Below are positions 21,835 to 30,272 of a DNA stretch of 64,000 nucleotides, piece after piece. The position numbers and the translations under genes were made by a program. This DNA is from Cupriavidus sp. D39 (lineage in GTDB: Bacteria > Pseudomonadota > Gammaproteobacteria > Burkholderiales > Burkholderiaceae): assembly GCF_026627925.1 (NCBI RefSeq), contig NZ_JAPNLE010000009.1, positions 1,302,001 to 1,366,000 on the forward strand. Reading direction: 5' to 3'. Under the pieces are notes generated by a model. That model was not told where the DNA came from. It was given only the letters and a program-made list of their open reading frames with translations, and made no database searches. Within the stretch, counting starts at the first letter, position 1, and each line of letters opens with the position of its first letter.

Positions 21835-22437
21835 ATGCGTAGCGAAACGAGTCGCCGGTTGCTGAATATTGCCGCCTGTACATTGGCGATGATCATCTTC
21901 GTGATCGATGCATTCACGCCGCTTGATATTGCCGTGGCGGTGCTCTATGTGCTGGTCATCCTGATGGTGGCGCTGACCGGATCGGAGCTGGCCACGCGCG
22001 TCGCCTCGGCTGCGTCTCTGTTGCTCACCATGGCTGCGTATCTTCTGTCGCCAAGCCATGGCGCAGGACATGGCCAGGAAATGCGTAGCTTCTTTGCGCT
22101 GCTGGTCATTGGCGCGACCACGCTGCTGGCGCTGCGAAACCTTGAGGACATGAGCGAGCTGCAGCGCGCCAAGGCAGCTCTGGCGCGCAGCGAGGCCTTT
22201 CTGGCCGAAGCCCAGCAACTCAGCAAAGCAATGCGCAGCCGTACGCCAGGATCGGACTTGCAGGCTCTTCGTCGATGCTTCCCATCCTTTGGTTTGCCTG
22301 TCGCCATCCCACCCACATGGAATGGCAAAGCGATCGACCCACGGCGTGGCGAGTGCTGCATTTATCGATCGAAAATCAAGCCTAATCGGGACGGAGGCGT
22401 TGCGTGGCGTGCAACGCTGACTTGCATCCCGTTGTGA
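21835..22437 (+). pseudogene. Truncated membrane sensor (N-terminal part of a histidine kinase or PAS sensor)
   Basis: Residues 1-100 form about four membrane helices (LNIAACTLAMIIFVIDAF, IAVAVLYVLVILMVALTG, and so on). Then comes a linker ELQRAKAALARSEAFLAEAQ followed by QLSKAM, the characteristic sequence just before a PAS domain in many proteobacterial sensor kinases. At about 22230 similarity stops and an unrelated tail runs to 22437. The PAS, HisKA and ATPase domains are missing, so a deletion has removed them. A stable membrane peptide could still be made. Confidence 0.6.
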
Positions 22438-22501
22438 TTCAACTTGCGCTTTCCAGCGCCTAAGCTTCGGACATCGCAACCTGACACCCAAAGCCATAGC
22501 C

Positions 22502-23704
22502 ATGGAAACCACAACCTCCCCCGTCTTCAACAAGGTCGGCCATGCCGCGGCGCCGATGTCCAGTGCGTTGATCGCGCTTTTCTCGCTGTGCGCCGGCGTG
22601 CTGGTCGCCAACCTCTACTACGCCCAGCCGATCATCGAGCTGATTGCACCGGCCGTTGGCCTGTCCGCGCAAAGCGCCAGCGTGATCGTGTCGCTGACCC
22701 AGATCGGCTATGCCGTCGGCCTGTTCTTCCTGGTGCCGCTGGCCGACCTCCTCGAAAACCGTCGCCTGCTGACGATCAGCGGCGTAGCCGCAGCCATCAG
22801 TCTCGCGGGAGCCGCCACCTCGTCGCAGCCAGGCGTGTTCCTGCTGGTGTCGCTGCTGCTGGGCCTGAGCTCGGTCAGCGTGCAGATCCTGATTCCGCTC
22901 GCGGCACACCTTGCACCCGAATCGCTCCGCGGGCGTACCGTGGGAACGATCATGGGCGGCCTGCTGTCCGGCATCCTGCTGTCGCGCCCCCTGTCGAGCA
23001 TGCTGGCCCAGTACTTCGGGTGGCGCGCGGTGTTCTACATCGCCTCCGCCATGACGCTGGCCACGGTGGCGATCATCACCACGACGCTGCCGCGCCGGGT
23101 GCCGGAGCATCGCACTACCTACGCCAACCTGCTGGCCTCGTTGTGGCATCTGTTCACGCGCTACCCGGTACTGCGTCAGAGGGCGCTGTACCAGGGGCTG
23201 CTGTTCGCCGCATTCAGCCTGTTCTGGACTGCAGTGCCGATGGAGCTGACGAGCCACTACGGCCTGTCGCAATCACAGATCGGCATCTTCGCGCTGGTCG
23301 GGGCACTCGGCGCGGTGGCGGCTCCGATCGCTGGCCGGCTGGCTGACGCGGGGCACACACGCATCGCCTCATACGTTGCGATGATCGCGGCAGCCGTTAG
23401 TTTTATCCCGGGAATTGTCGGTGGCGCTGGCGGTCTGTATCTGCTCGCACTGACCGGCATCGTGCTCGACTTTGCCGTGCAGATGAACATGGTGCTGGGT
23501 CAACGTGCGATCTACGCACTCGATGCCAACAGCCGCGGCCGTCTGAACGCCCTGTACATGACGGCCATCTTTGCCGGTGGTGCGGTGGGGTCGGCAGTTG
23601 CCAGCGCGCTCTACACGCATATGGGCTGGGCCGGCGTCGTCGCGACTGGCAGTGGTCTCGCCCTGGCGTCGCTGGCAGCCCTGGCGCTGGCTTCCCGACG
23701 CTAA
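22502..23704 (+). CDS. MFS transporter (drug/sugar efflux type)
   Basis: A 400-residue protein with twelve predicted membrane helices. The N-terminal half has LYYAQPIIELIAPAVGLS and a loop carrying the MFS motif-A-like PLADLLENRR; loop 8-9 repeats it (PIAGRLADAGHTR). The family resembles the YnfM/AraJ-like efflux group. It exports small molecules by proton antiport. It lies 40 bases before the Old Yellow Enzyme gene on the same strand and is probably cotranscribed, so the pair may handle a reactive electrophile. The start has only a weak upstream purine stretch. Confidence 0.9.
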   Translation: METTTSPVFNKVGHAAAPMSSALIALFSLCAGVLVANLYYAQPIIELIAPAVGLSAQSASVIVSLTQIGYAVGLFFLVPLADLLENRRLLTISGVAAAISLAGAATSSQPGVFLLVSLLLGLSSVSVQILIPLAAHLAPESLRGRTVGTIMGGLLSGILLSRPLSSMLAQYFGWRAVFYIASAMTLATVAIITTTLPRRVPEHRTTYANLLASLWHLFTRYPVLRQRALYQGLLFAAFSLFWTAVPMELTSHYGLSQSQIGIFALVGALGAVAAPIAGRLADAGHTRIASYVAMIAAAVSFIPGIVGGAGGLYLLALTGIVLDFAVQMNMVLGQRAIYALDANSRGRLNALYMTAIFAGGAVGSAVASALYTHMGWAGVVATGSGLALASLAALALASRR

Positions 23705-23744
23705 GACCGTTCCTTATCGAAATCCGTCAACAGGAGTCCTTGTC

Positions 23745-24857
23745 ATGACATCCCAACTGTTTGCTCCCATCAAGATCGGGCAATTGCATCTGAACCACCG
23801 GGTGGGCATGGCGCCGCTGACACGGTCGCGCGCAGGCCAGCCGGGCAATGTGCCCACCGCCATGAACGTGGAGTACTACCGGCAACGCGCCTCGGCCGCG
23901 CTGATCATTACCGAGGCCACACAGATCTCCCAACAAGGTCAGGGCTATGCGTGGACGCCCGGCATCCATACGACGGAGCAGATCGATGGCTGGCGCGCCG
24001 TGGCCGACGCCGTGCATGCCGAAGGCGGCAGGATCTTCCTGCAACTGTGGCACGTGGGTCGCGTCTCGCACCCATCGTTCCAGCCCGGCGGCGCGCTGCC
24101 GGTGGCGCCCAGCGCGCTGCCGGTGCCCGGCAAGACGTTCATTGTCGACGCGGACGGCAACGGCGTGTGGGGCGAAATCCCGACGCCGCAGGCACTGACC
24201 GTCGAGGGCATCGCGCAGATCGTGCAGGACTACCGTCAGGCCGCGCGCAATGCCATCGACGCGGGCATGGACGGCGTGGAGATACATGCGGGGAATGGCT
24301 ACCTGCTGGATCAATTCATCAACTCGGAAAGCAACCATCGCTCCGACGCCTACGGCGGCAGCATCGAGAACCGCGCGCGCCTGCTGCTCGAGGTAGTCGA
24401 TGCCGTGACGGCGGAGATCGGCGCCGATCGCGTGGCCGTACGGCTTACGCCGATGGGCCGCTTCATGGGTATGGGCGATGACACCCCAGAAGCCACGTTC
24501 GGCTACATCGCGCTTCGTCTCAGCGACAGGTCGCTGGCGTATCTGCACCTGGTGGAGCCCGCGATGGTCGGCACGGTCAAGGACGAAGTCGCCGATCCGC
24601 GCTGGGACAGCATGATCCGCACGATGCGTGCGGCATTCCAGGGTGTGCTGATGCTGGCGGGCGGCTACGACGGCGCATCCGCGGAAAAGGCGATTGCCGA
24701 CGGGCGTGCCGACATCATCGCATTCGGACGGCCGTTCATCGCCAATCCCGACCTGCCTCATCGAATCAGGACCTCGGCTGCGCTCAACACGCCGAATCCG
24801 GCCACGTTCTTCGGCGGAACAACCGTTGGCTACACCGATTATCCGGCGCTTGTCTGA
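23745..24857 (+). CDS. Old Yellow Enzyme-type NADH:flavin oxidoreductase
   Basis: A 370-residue FMN-dependent ene-reductase of the NemA/OYE class. The start at 23745 (MTSQLFAPIKIGQL) has an ACAGGAGTCCTTGTC ribosome-binding site. Visible hallmarks are the substrate-binding HAGNGYLLDQF (His-Asn pair), SNHRSDAYGGSIENRARL, and the FMN phosphate region ADIIAFGRPFIANPDL. These enzymes reduce activated alkenes, nitro-esters and nitroaromatics with NAD(P)H. It follows the MFS pump closely, and the isochorismatase-like hydrolase lies downstream. Confidence 0.95.
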   Translation: MTSQLFAPIKIGQLHLNHRVGMAPLTRSRAGQPGNVPTAMNVEYYRQRASAALIITEATQISQQGQGYAWTPGIHTTEQIDGWRAVADAVHAEGGRIFLQLWHVGRVSHPSFQPGGALPVAPSALPVPGKTFIVDADGNGVWGEIPTPQALTVEGIAQIVQDYRQAARNAIDAGMDGVEIHAGNGYLLDQFINSESNHRSDAYGGSIENRARLLLEVVDAVTAEIGADRVAVRLTPMGRFMGMGDDTPEATFGYIALRLSDRSLAYLHLVEPAMVGTVKDEVADPRWDSMIRTMRAAFQGVLMLAGGYDGASAEKAIADGRADIIAFGRPFIANPDLPHRIRTSAALNTPNPATFFGGTTVGYTDYPALV

Positions 24858-25127
24858 GCGCGGTGGGCGGCGGGAGCACGGATCATGCAGATGGTCCTTG
24901 TCACGCAGCGCCTGGCAGCGGTCATGCTCCATGCCGGTCTCCCGCCCGTATCCTCACCTCCGAAACATCAATTTTTTTGAACAACACTGACAATCATGAC
25001 TGGCTTGTCGCGCACTTCCGATCGCTATAGTTCTGCACATGGACAGCGCGACAACGCCACCGAGCAAACAAAGCGCCGCCATTCCAAAACGCAATATCAT
25101 TGAATTATTTTCATCCGAGAGAGCACC

Positions 25128-25826
25128 ATGTCGAACGCCAAGCTTGAAGTCCTGACCCCGCGCAACAGCCAATTGATCATCATCGACCACCAGCCCCAGA
25201 TGGCCTTCGGTGTGCAGTCGATGGACCGCCAGACCATGAAGAACAACGTCGTGGGCCTGGCCAAGGCGGCGAAGATCTTCGAGGTGCCGACCACCATCAC
25301 CACGGTCGAGTCTGAATCGTTCTCGGGTTACACCTACCCCGAACTGCTCGACGTCTTCCCCGGCAAACAAACGCTGGAGCGTACCTCGATGAACTCCTGG
25401 GACGACCAGAAGGTGCGCGACGCGCTGGCCGCCAATGGCCGCAAGAAAGTGGTGGTGGCCGGCCTGTGGACCGAGGTCTGCAACACCACGTTCGCGCTGT
25501 GCGCGATGCTGGAAGGTGACTACGAGATCTACATGGTGGTCGACGCTTCTGGCGGCACGACCAAGGAAGCGCATGACTACGCCATGCAGCGCATGGTCCA
25601 GGCAGGCGTGGTGCCAGTGACCTGGCAACAGGTCATGCTGGAGTGGCAACGCGACTGGAAGAACCGCGAAACGTACGACGAGGTAATGGCCGTGGCCAAG
25701 GAGCACTCGGGCGCATATGGCATGGGCGTCGATTACGCCTACACGATGGTCCACAAGACCGCGCAACGCACGGCAACCCCGCACGAATCGCTGGCGCCCG
25801 TGCACGCGCCGGTCATCGAACGCTGA
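25128..25826 (+). CDS. Isochorismatase-family cysteine hydrolase (YcaC-like)
   Basis: A 232-residue cysteine hydrolase. The catalytic triad is Asp in LIIIDHQPQMAFG, Lys near DDQKVRDAL, and Cys in GLWTEVCNTTFALCAM. Family members act on amide or enol-ether substrates; YcaC-like forms are of unknown substrate. The C-terminal tail RTATPHESLAPVHAPVIE is an extension that recurs as a fossil at 9998-10063. A second family member lies at 29056-29682. A GAGAGCACC site precedes the ATG. A small peptide frame follows at 25865. Confidence 0.93.
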   Translation: MSNAKLEVLTPRNSQLIIIDHQPQMAFGVQSMDRQTMKNNVVGLAKAAKIFEVPTTITTVESESFSGYTYPELLDVFPGKQTLERTSMNSWDDQKVRDALAANGRKKVVVAGLWTEVCNTTFALCAMLEGDYEIYMVVDASGGTTKEAHDYAMQRMVQAGVVPVTWQQVMLEWQRDWKNRETYDEVMAVAKEHSGAYGMGVDYAYTMVHKTAQRTATPHESLAPVHAPVIER

Positions 25827-25864
25827 TTCAGGCGCGCCGTCAGTCAATCCCGGGAGCACACAAC

Positions 25865-25978
25865 ATGAAACCAGCTCGAAGCGTGGTCAATGGCGCCCTG
25901 CTGCTTGGATGCTGGCTGGCGATCAGCACCTCAAGCGTAGCGGTGGCGGCGATCGTCGCACAGACGCTAATCACTTGA
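25865..25978 (+). CDS. Small membrane or exported peptide (37 residues)
   Basis: The frame starts 38 bases after the isochorismatase stop with a GGGAG site eight bases before the ATG. It reads MKPARSVVNGALLLGCWLAI followed by STSSVAVAAIVAQTLIT. The shape is that of a signal peptide or a single membrane helix with nothing after it. It could be a genuine small peptide of the same operon, or the start of a longer gene cut by the rearrangement that begins at about 26000. No family recognised. Confidence 0.4.
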   Translation: MKPARSVVNGALLLGCWLAISTSSVAVAAIVAQTLIT

Positions 25979-26047
25979 TCGTACGGTCAGCGGGGGAAGC
26001 CCTCCCCGCTGATATCCCCTTGCACCTGACCTGGCTCGTGCTTGGGA

Positions 26048-26250
26048 TCAATCGACTACCGAGTCCATCGTCAGAATGATCCAGCCGACATTGACCGCCG
26101 ACTCCATTCGACGATGTGCATCCGCTGCGCGGGCCAAAGGACATGCGCTATCCACAACCGGAACCAGGCGCCCGTCTCCTTCGAGCCGCTCGCTCCAGTG
26201 TTCGCGAAAACGTCGCACCATTGCATGCTTCGAATGGTGTGATGCAATTT
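26048..26250 (-). pseudogene. Zinc-type alcohol dehydrogenase/quinone oxidoreductase C-terminal fragment
   Basis: The minus strand reads HAMVRRFREHWSERLEGD, GRLVPVVDSACPLARAADAH and RRMESAVNVGWIILTMD before a stop at 26048. This matches the C-terminal end of NAD(P)H quinone oxidoreductases (pattern 'LARAAEAHRHMES..HIGKLVL'). Only about 65 residues remain; the frame is closed upstream at about 26250. It is followed upstream by a fragment of an unrelated hydrolase. Confidence 0.6.
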
Positions 26251-26333
26251 TGCATCAGTCGCGATGTCATGTTTTCCGCCTCACGGCCGGCTCGTAGAAA
26301 TCCTCGGGCGCTGTACACCCGTATCGGAAGCGA

Positions 26334-26880
26334 TCAGGTCTTCAGGAAACCGAGGATATCGGCATTGATCTCATGAACATGGGTCATGACGATGCCATGC
26401 GAGCCGCCCGGGTACACCTTCAGCGTTGCGTTCGGAATGAGCTTCACTGACTGCTGCGCGGAGATCTCGATTGGCACATTCTGGTCGTCGTCGCCGTGGA
26501 GAATCAGTGTCGGCACAGAAATCCTCTTCATGTCCCCGGTATAGTCGACCTCGGAGAATGCCCGAATGCAGTCGATCTGCCCCAGGATGCCGCCAGACAT
26601 GCCCTGCAACCAGAATGCGTCAACTGTGCCTTGGGGAACACTGGCGTTCGGACGATTGATACCAAGGAACGGGCCAGCGAGATCTTTGAAGAACTGCCCG
26701 CGGTTGTCAGCCAATGCCTTCCGGATTCCGTCAAATATTTCCTTGGGCACGCCAGCGGTTGTGGGGGCTACCGAGCCGACCAGAATCACCTTCGCGACAC
26801 GTCCGCTGCCATGACGACTGACGTAGCGTGCGATCTCGCCACCGCCGATCGAGTGCCCGACCAACGTTGCGTCCCGTGCT
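26334..26880 (-). pseudogene. Alpha/beta hydrolase (chloroperoxidase-like), 5' truncated
   Basis: The C-terminal two thirds of a non-heme chloroperoxidase/esterase: nucleophile elbow ATLVGHSIGGGEIARY, then DGIRKALADNRGQFFKDLAG, the acid in LILHGDDDQNVPIE, and the histidine in VYPGGSHGIVMTHVHEIN. The roughly 85 N-terminal residues, including the oxyanion strand, are missing and replaced by LysR-derived and other sequence, with no stop between them. The fusion frame begins at 27245, but a chimera of this sort is unlikely to fold. The stop at 26334 is the natural end. Confidence 0.75.
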
Positions 26881-26944
26881 GCGGCGTGCCGTGATTGTCC
26901 AGATACGAAGGCGCGGAGCAAAAGAGGCGTCGCACAGGGAACAA

Positions 26945-27107
26945 ACGCCGTTCGATCAGCGAATTCCGCCAGCGCGGCACCAAAGTGCCCGAGCGCAAAG
27001 CCGGGCAGCATCTGGATGCGCAGCCTTCCCGTGGGTGTGGCGCGAAGTTCGCGCATCTGGTCGGTCAGATCGTTGACGCGTCCGACGACTTGCGCGCATT
27101 CGCGATG
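26945..27107 (-). pseudogene. LysR-family regulator internal fragment
   Basis: The minus strand reads HRECAQVVGRVNDLTDQMRE, LRATPTGRLRIQMLPGFALG and HFGAALAEFADR. This is the stretch of a LysR regulator that links the DNA-binding domain to the first effector-binding lobe ('..PSGRLRVSAPPGFG..'). It is about 55 residues long and in the same frame as the downstream hydrolase fragment. Both ends are abrupt, and the upper end abuts an MFS fragment on the other strand. Confidence 0.6.
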
Positions 27108-27117
27108 GAACGGCGCG

Positions 27118-27597
27118 TTGATCGCTTCGCTGATGCCCCTTGGTGGTGTGCTCGGCAACCTGTGCGCTGGCTGGCTGATGGACCGATGGACGGCCCGGCG
27201 CACCATCACCCTCGCCTTCCTGCTGACTGGTGTCCTTGTGCTCATTGCGGGTCAATGTGCCGGCCACCCCATGCTGCTGGGCATCCTGTTGTTTGCCTCC
27301 GGTACTGTCGTGACGGCGCCTGTAACGTCCATGGCCTCGTACGCAGCAGTGCTCTACCCCACCGAAGGCCGCGGCACGGGGGTCGCCTGGATGTTTGGCG
27401 TCGGGCGATTCGGCGGCGTCGCAAGCGCTTTCGTGGGCGCCACTCTGCTGGGGCTCGGCTGGACCATCGGCGCTGTCTTCAGCTTGCTGATTGTTCCATC
27501 GCTGATCGCGGCATTCGCCTTATGGGCCATTGGGCACAGTCGATCCAGTCGCGCCGAACATGGAGAAATGAGCCATGAGACGGCAAATCAACGCTGA
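27118..27597 (+). pseudogene. MFS transporter C-terminal fragment
   Basis: The plus strand encodes GGVLGNLCAGWLMDRWTARR, a loop 8-9 MFS motif, followed by four hydrophobic helices (ITLAFLLTGVLVLIAGQC, and so on) and YPTEGRGTGVAWMFGVGRFG, typical of aromatic-acid/AAHS-type MFS carriers. About 150 C-terminal residues remain of a protein of about 430. There is no start of its own; the open frame before 27118 is antisense to the LysR fragment. Confidence 0.7.
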
Positions 27598-27687
27598 CAG
27601 CTAGTCGCGCATGTGATGGGTGCGGAGTTCTTCTCCTGAACTACTGCAAGTGGAGTAGACAGGTTCAAAGAACTACAAAACGCTCAC

Positions 27688-28286
27688 TTATGGCTTCTTG
27701 CCCTCTTTCCCCAAAAGATACCTTTCGATTCGCGAATCGGGAAGAAACCAAAATGCAGCCATCGCAATTAGAATAAGTGTTGCTGCAATGCTGCTAAAAA
27801 ACTTACCACGATCGCCAGTGCGTAGACAACCAGAGATAATCTCCCCTTCAGATCTTTGCCAATCGCACCTGCGAGGGAGGAGCCCTTCCCCTCCAATGCC
27901 ATGATGACACGTTGCAATACCCAATAGGATACGGCACACATGAACAGCACAAAGGCATACAACGCGGTTGGAACTTCCGAGAATTCTGACTTTCCAGTCC
28001 AGGTGGTGGTTATGGGAATCATCGTCAACCAGAACAACAGATTGAGATTGGCCCACATGACCTTTCCATTGATGCCGCGCACCATCTGGAACAAGTGATG
28101 GTGATTATTCCAATAAATTCCGACGTAAATAAAACTGAGCACATATCCGAAGAAATGATGGGCCTCCGCTTGCACTCCGTTCCAGTTAAATTCGGCGGGA
28201 AGCTGAATCTGATACAGCATCAGCGTCAGGCTCACCGATATGACACCATCACTGAAGGATTCCAGTCGGCTTTTGTTTATGACCAT
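27688..28286 (-). pseudogene. TMEM175/DUF1211-family potassium channel-like protein, frameshifted as sequenced
   Basis: The N-terminus RLESFSDGVISVSLTLML carries the RxxxFSDG motif of TMEM175-type K+ channels, followed by helices including HHFFGYVLSFIYVGIYWNNH. Near the end a run of six A on the plus strand (27796-27801) breaks the frame. One more base gives ALAIVVSFFSSIAATLILIA and a C-terminus ending in LLGKEGKKP at 27688; corrected length is 199 residues, normal for the bacterial family. The gene is strikingly AT-rich compared with its surroundings (60 bases at 28081-28140 count 22 G+C). It is the last gene of the minus-strand group beginning at 32401. Confidence 0.8.
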
Positions 28287-28294
28287 GGCCTCCC

Positions 28295-29008
28295 TCAGAT
28301 TAATTGTTTACGAAAGGACAGGCTGGCCAGATACAAAATTACCAGCGCGAAAGGCAGCACGCTCCAGAATCCAACACGCATGTAAAGCACGGCACCAAGA
28401 AACGCGCCCAGGACGAAACCAACTACGATGCTCCCGCTTTTCAGCACGGCCACCCCATGCTCTCGGCTGAGCGTGCGTACGAAATTCGATAAATCGATAC
28501 CGAACTGAGTGGTATTGCCAGTCATCATGGTGCTGGGGCTGATGTGCTTGATCAACGTCTTGCTCGCCGTATTGCGGATTGCCAAGGCCATCAGGCCCAG
28601 GCCGCCGGTCAGCGCCAGTTCGCCCGCGTCGGGGTCGCGAAGCGGATCGAAGTACAGGCCCACCAGCATGAAGCCCAACAGGAACACAGCCTCCGCCACG
28701 AACAGCCAGCCCAGGGTCTTGTGGGACTGGCTACAGCGGTCAATCCACATTTTGGCAAACATGACCGTGGCGATAAATAACGGAATGGCCCCCAGTTTGA
28801 TCCACATGCCCGCCCCTCCCTTCACGAAGGCCGCGCCGGCCAGCACCAGGTTGCCGGTCACATGGGCGGTGAAAAAACCGAGCAAAGCGATGAAGCCTAT
28901 GGTGTCGATGGCCCCTCCCACGACGGTGAGCAGCACTGCCGTGCGGCATTGCGCCCACAAGCTGATGGCAGAGTTGTCGTGGGGCTGCGAATCGCTGATG
29001 GCTGTCAT
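28295..29008 (-). CDS. DUF1275 (YoaK-like) membrane protein
   Basis: About 237 residues with six predicted helices. The first includes AVLLTVVGGAIDTIGFIALL, then FFTAHVTGNLVLAGAAF, the DUF1275 hallmark (xxFxxHxTGN). The molecular function is unknown; the family is often near transport or detoxification genes. The start at 29008 (MTAISDSQ) follows AGGA; a start at 29026 is also possible. It lies 8 bases before the TMEM175-like gene and 47 bases after the isochorismatase, so the three are probably cotranscribed. Confidence 0.85.
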   Translation of the reverse strand: MTAISDSQPHDNSAISLWAQCRTAVLLTVVGGAIDTIGFIALLGFFTAHVTGNLVLAGAAFVKGGAGMWIKLGAIPLFIATVMFAKMWIDRCSQSHKTLGWLFVAEAVFLLGFMLVGLYFDPLRDPDAGELALTGGLGLMALAIRNTASKTLIKHISPSTMMTGNTTQFGIDLSNFVRTLSREHGVAVLKSGSIVVGFVLGAFLGAVLYMRVGFWSVLPFALVILYLASLSFRKQLI

Positions 29009-29055
29009 GTCGTATACATCCTGCAAATAGCGTTAATCGCCTGAATTGAGGGCAA

Positions 29056-29682
29056 TCATGTCGGTTTGATCATGTCACGCGCATAGGCGAGGCCCGTGCC
29101 ATACCCACCACCATGCTCAACCACGATCGAGCGCGCCTTCTCATATGTGTCATGACGAGTCCAGTCCCTCTGGAATTCGAGAAGGAGTTGGAGCCAGGAA
29201 GTCATCACTGCGCCAGCGGAAGCCATCCGTCGCAACGCAAGGTCATGGCTTGTTGGTGTCAGTCCACCGCAAGCATCGGCAACGACGTGCACTTGATATC
29301 CCTCGGACAGCGCAGAAAGAACCGGGAAGCTCACGCAGGCCTCCGTCAGCATGCCCGCGATGATCAGCGTACGCTTTCCGGTAGCCGTAATCGCGTCGCG
29401 CACCGCATCATCTTCCCAAAGGTTCATGTTGCGGCGTTCAATCGGCGTGACGTTTGGCAGCACTTCCCGAAAAGCCGGCATCAATGGGCCGCTGTACACC
29501 TTCGACGCCGAAGTGGAGACCACAACCGGCAAGTCAAAGGCGACCGCCGTCTTCGCGACGGCAAGGCCATTACTGCGCAGAATCTGGGGGTCTTGAGAAC
29601 CCGCAGCGAACGCAAGGCCTGCCTGTTCATCAACGAGGATCAATGCGCAATCGGCGGGTTCGAGCAACGGTAGTTTGGACAT
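29056..29682 (-). CDS. Isochorismatase-family cysteine hydrolase
   Basis: A 208-residue cysteine hydrolase related to the one at 25128. Catalytic elements: Asp in ALILVDEQAGLAFAAG, the Lys position in the region WEDDAVRDAITATG, and Cys in GMLTEACVSFPVLSAL. The start at 29682 (MSKLPLLEPADCA) has a CAGGAGAACTCCC site. It lacks the C-terminal tail of its paralogue. The substrate is unknown. It heads a subgroup with DUF1275 and TMEM175, downstream of the flavoprotein/UBP module with a 287-base spacer that may carry its own promoter. Confidence 0.92.
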   Translation of the reverse strand: MSKLPLLEPADCALILVDEQAGLAFAAGSQDPQILRSNGLAVAKTAVAFDLPVVVSTSASKVYSGPLMPAFREVLPNVTPIERRNMNLWEDDAVRDAITATGKRTLIIAGMLTEACVSFPVLSALSEGYQVHVVADACGGLTPTSHDLALRRMASAGAVMTSWLQLLLEFQRDWTRHDTYEKARSIVVEHGGGYGTGLAYARDMIKPT

Positions 29683-29854
29683 GGGAGTTCTCCTGTTCAT
29701 TTGAGACTGCGATCCTGTGACAATCCGCAGCCTTCGCCACGAGTTAATTCAATTAGATTGACGTTGTTTGACGGCGTTTTTTGTCATTTCGACGCCATGG
29801 GGCTAACTACAGCAGCGAGAGCTTCGCCAAAAGTGATTGATTCGCGCACACATT

Positions 29855-29871
29855 ATTCAAATATTTTGAAT
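29855..29871. promoter_or_regulatory. A/T-rich inverted repeat upstream of isochorismatase
   Basis: ATTCAAA-TAT-TTTGAAT is a perfect 7-bp inverted repeat with a 3-base centre, in an A/T-rich spacer between the UBP gene and the isochorismatase gene. Its size and symmetry suit a dimeric repressor operator. There is no second copy I could find, so this is suggestive only. Confidence 0.35.
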
Positions 29872-29969
29872 TTCGAAGTTCGTGAAACGGACGCTTCGGA
29901 GTGCGGTGAGGGATGCGACTGCGCACCTGCCAGACCCTACGCGTTCATACAAGCCCGATTAGCGCTCCG

Positions 29970-30272
29970 TCAGACGAACCGTGGGATGGGTCCTCGCTGC
30001 GGCGTCTGGCCCGGGAGCACGATCTCTTCCCGATCAATGTAGCACCACCCCCATCCCTCAGGGGGGTCATATCCCTCAATGATTGGATGTCCGGTTTTTT
30101 CGAAATGCGCGCGGGCATGCTTGAGAGGAGAGTTATCGCAGCAGCCAACGTGACCGCAGGTTCGGCACAACCGAAGATGCACCCACGGGCTGCCCACCTT
30201 GAGGCATTCTTCATAACCCAGGGCGCTTGGCACGACATCACGGATCGTATCCGCATGGTCACAGGTCTTCAT
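29970..30272 (-). CDS. UBP-type zinc-finger protein
   Basis: A 100-residue stand-alone UBP zinc finger: Cys-x-His near the N-terminus (CDHADTI), CLKVGSPWVHLRLC, RTCGHVGCCDNSPLKHARAH and HFEKTGHPII supply the zinc ligands. In eukaryotes this fold binds the ubiquitin C-terminus; in bacteria it typically accompanies a thioredoxin-reductase-like flavoprotein, as here. The ATG overlaps the flavoprotein stop by 4 bases, so translation is coupled. The bacterial role is unknown. The pairing suggests it modulates or is a partner of the reductase. Confidence 0.88.
   Translation of the reverse strand: MKTCDHADTIRDVVPSALGYEECLKVGSPWVHLRLCRTCGHVGCCDNSPLKHARAHFEKTGHPIIEGYDPPEGWGWCYIDREEIVLPGQTPQRGPIPRFV

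Noticed and set aside
27016..27597. Plus-strand frame from 27016 as a complete small MFS protein
   Set aside because: Its first 35 residues are antisense to the LysR fragment; only the part from about 27118 has MFS character, so it is a fragment.
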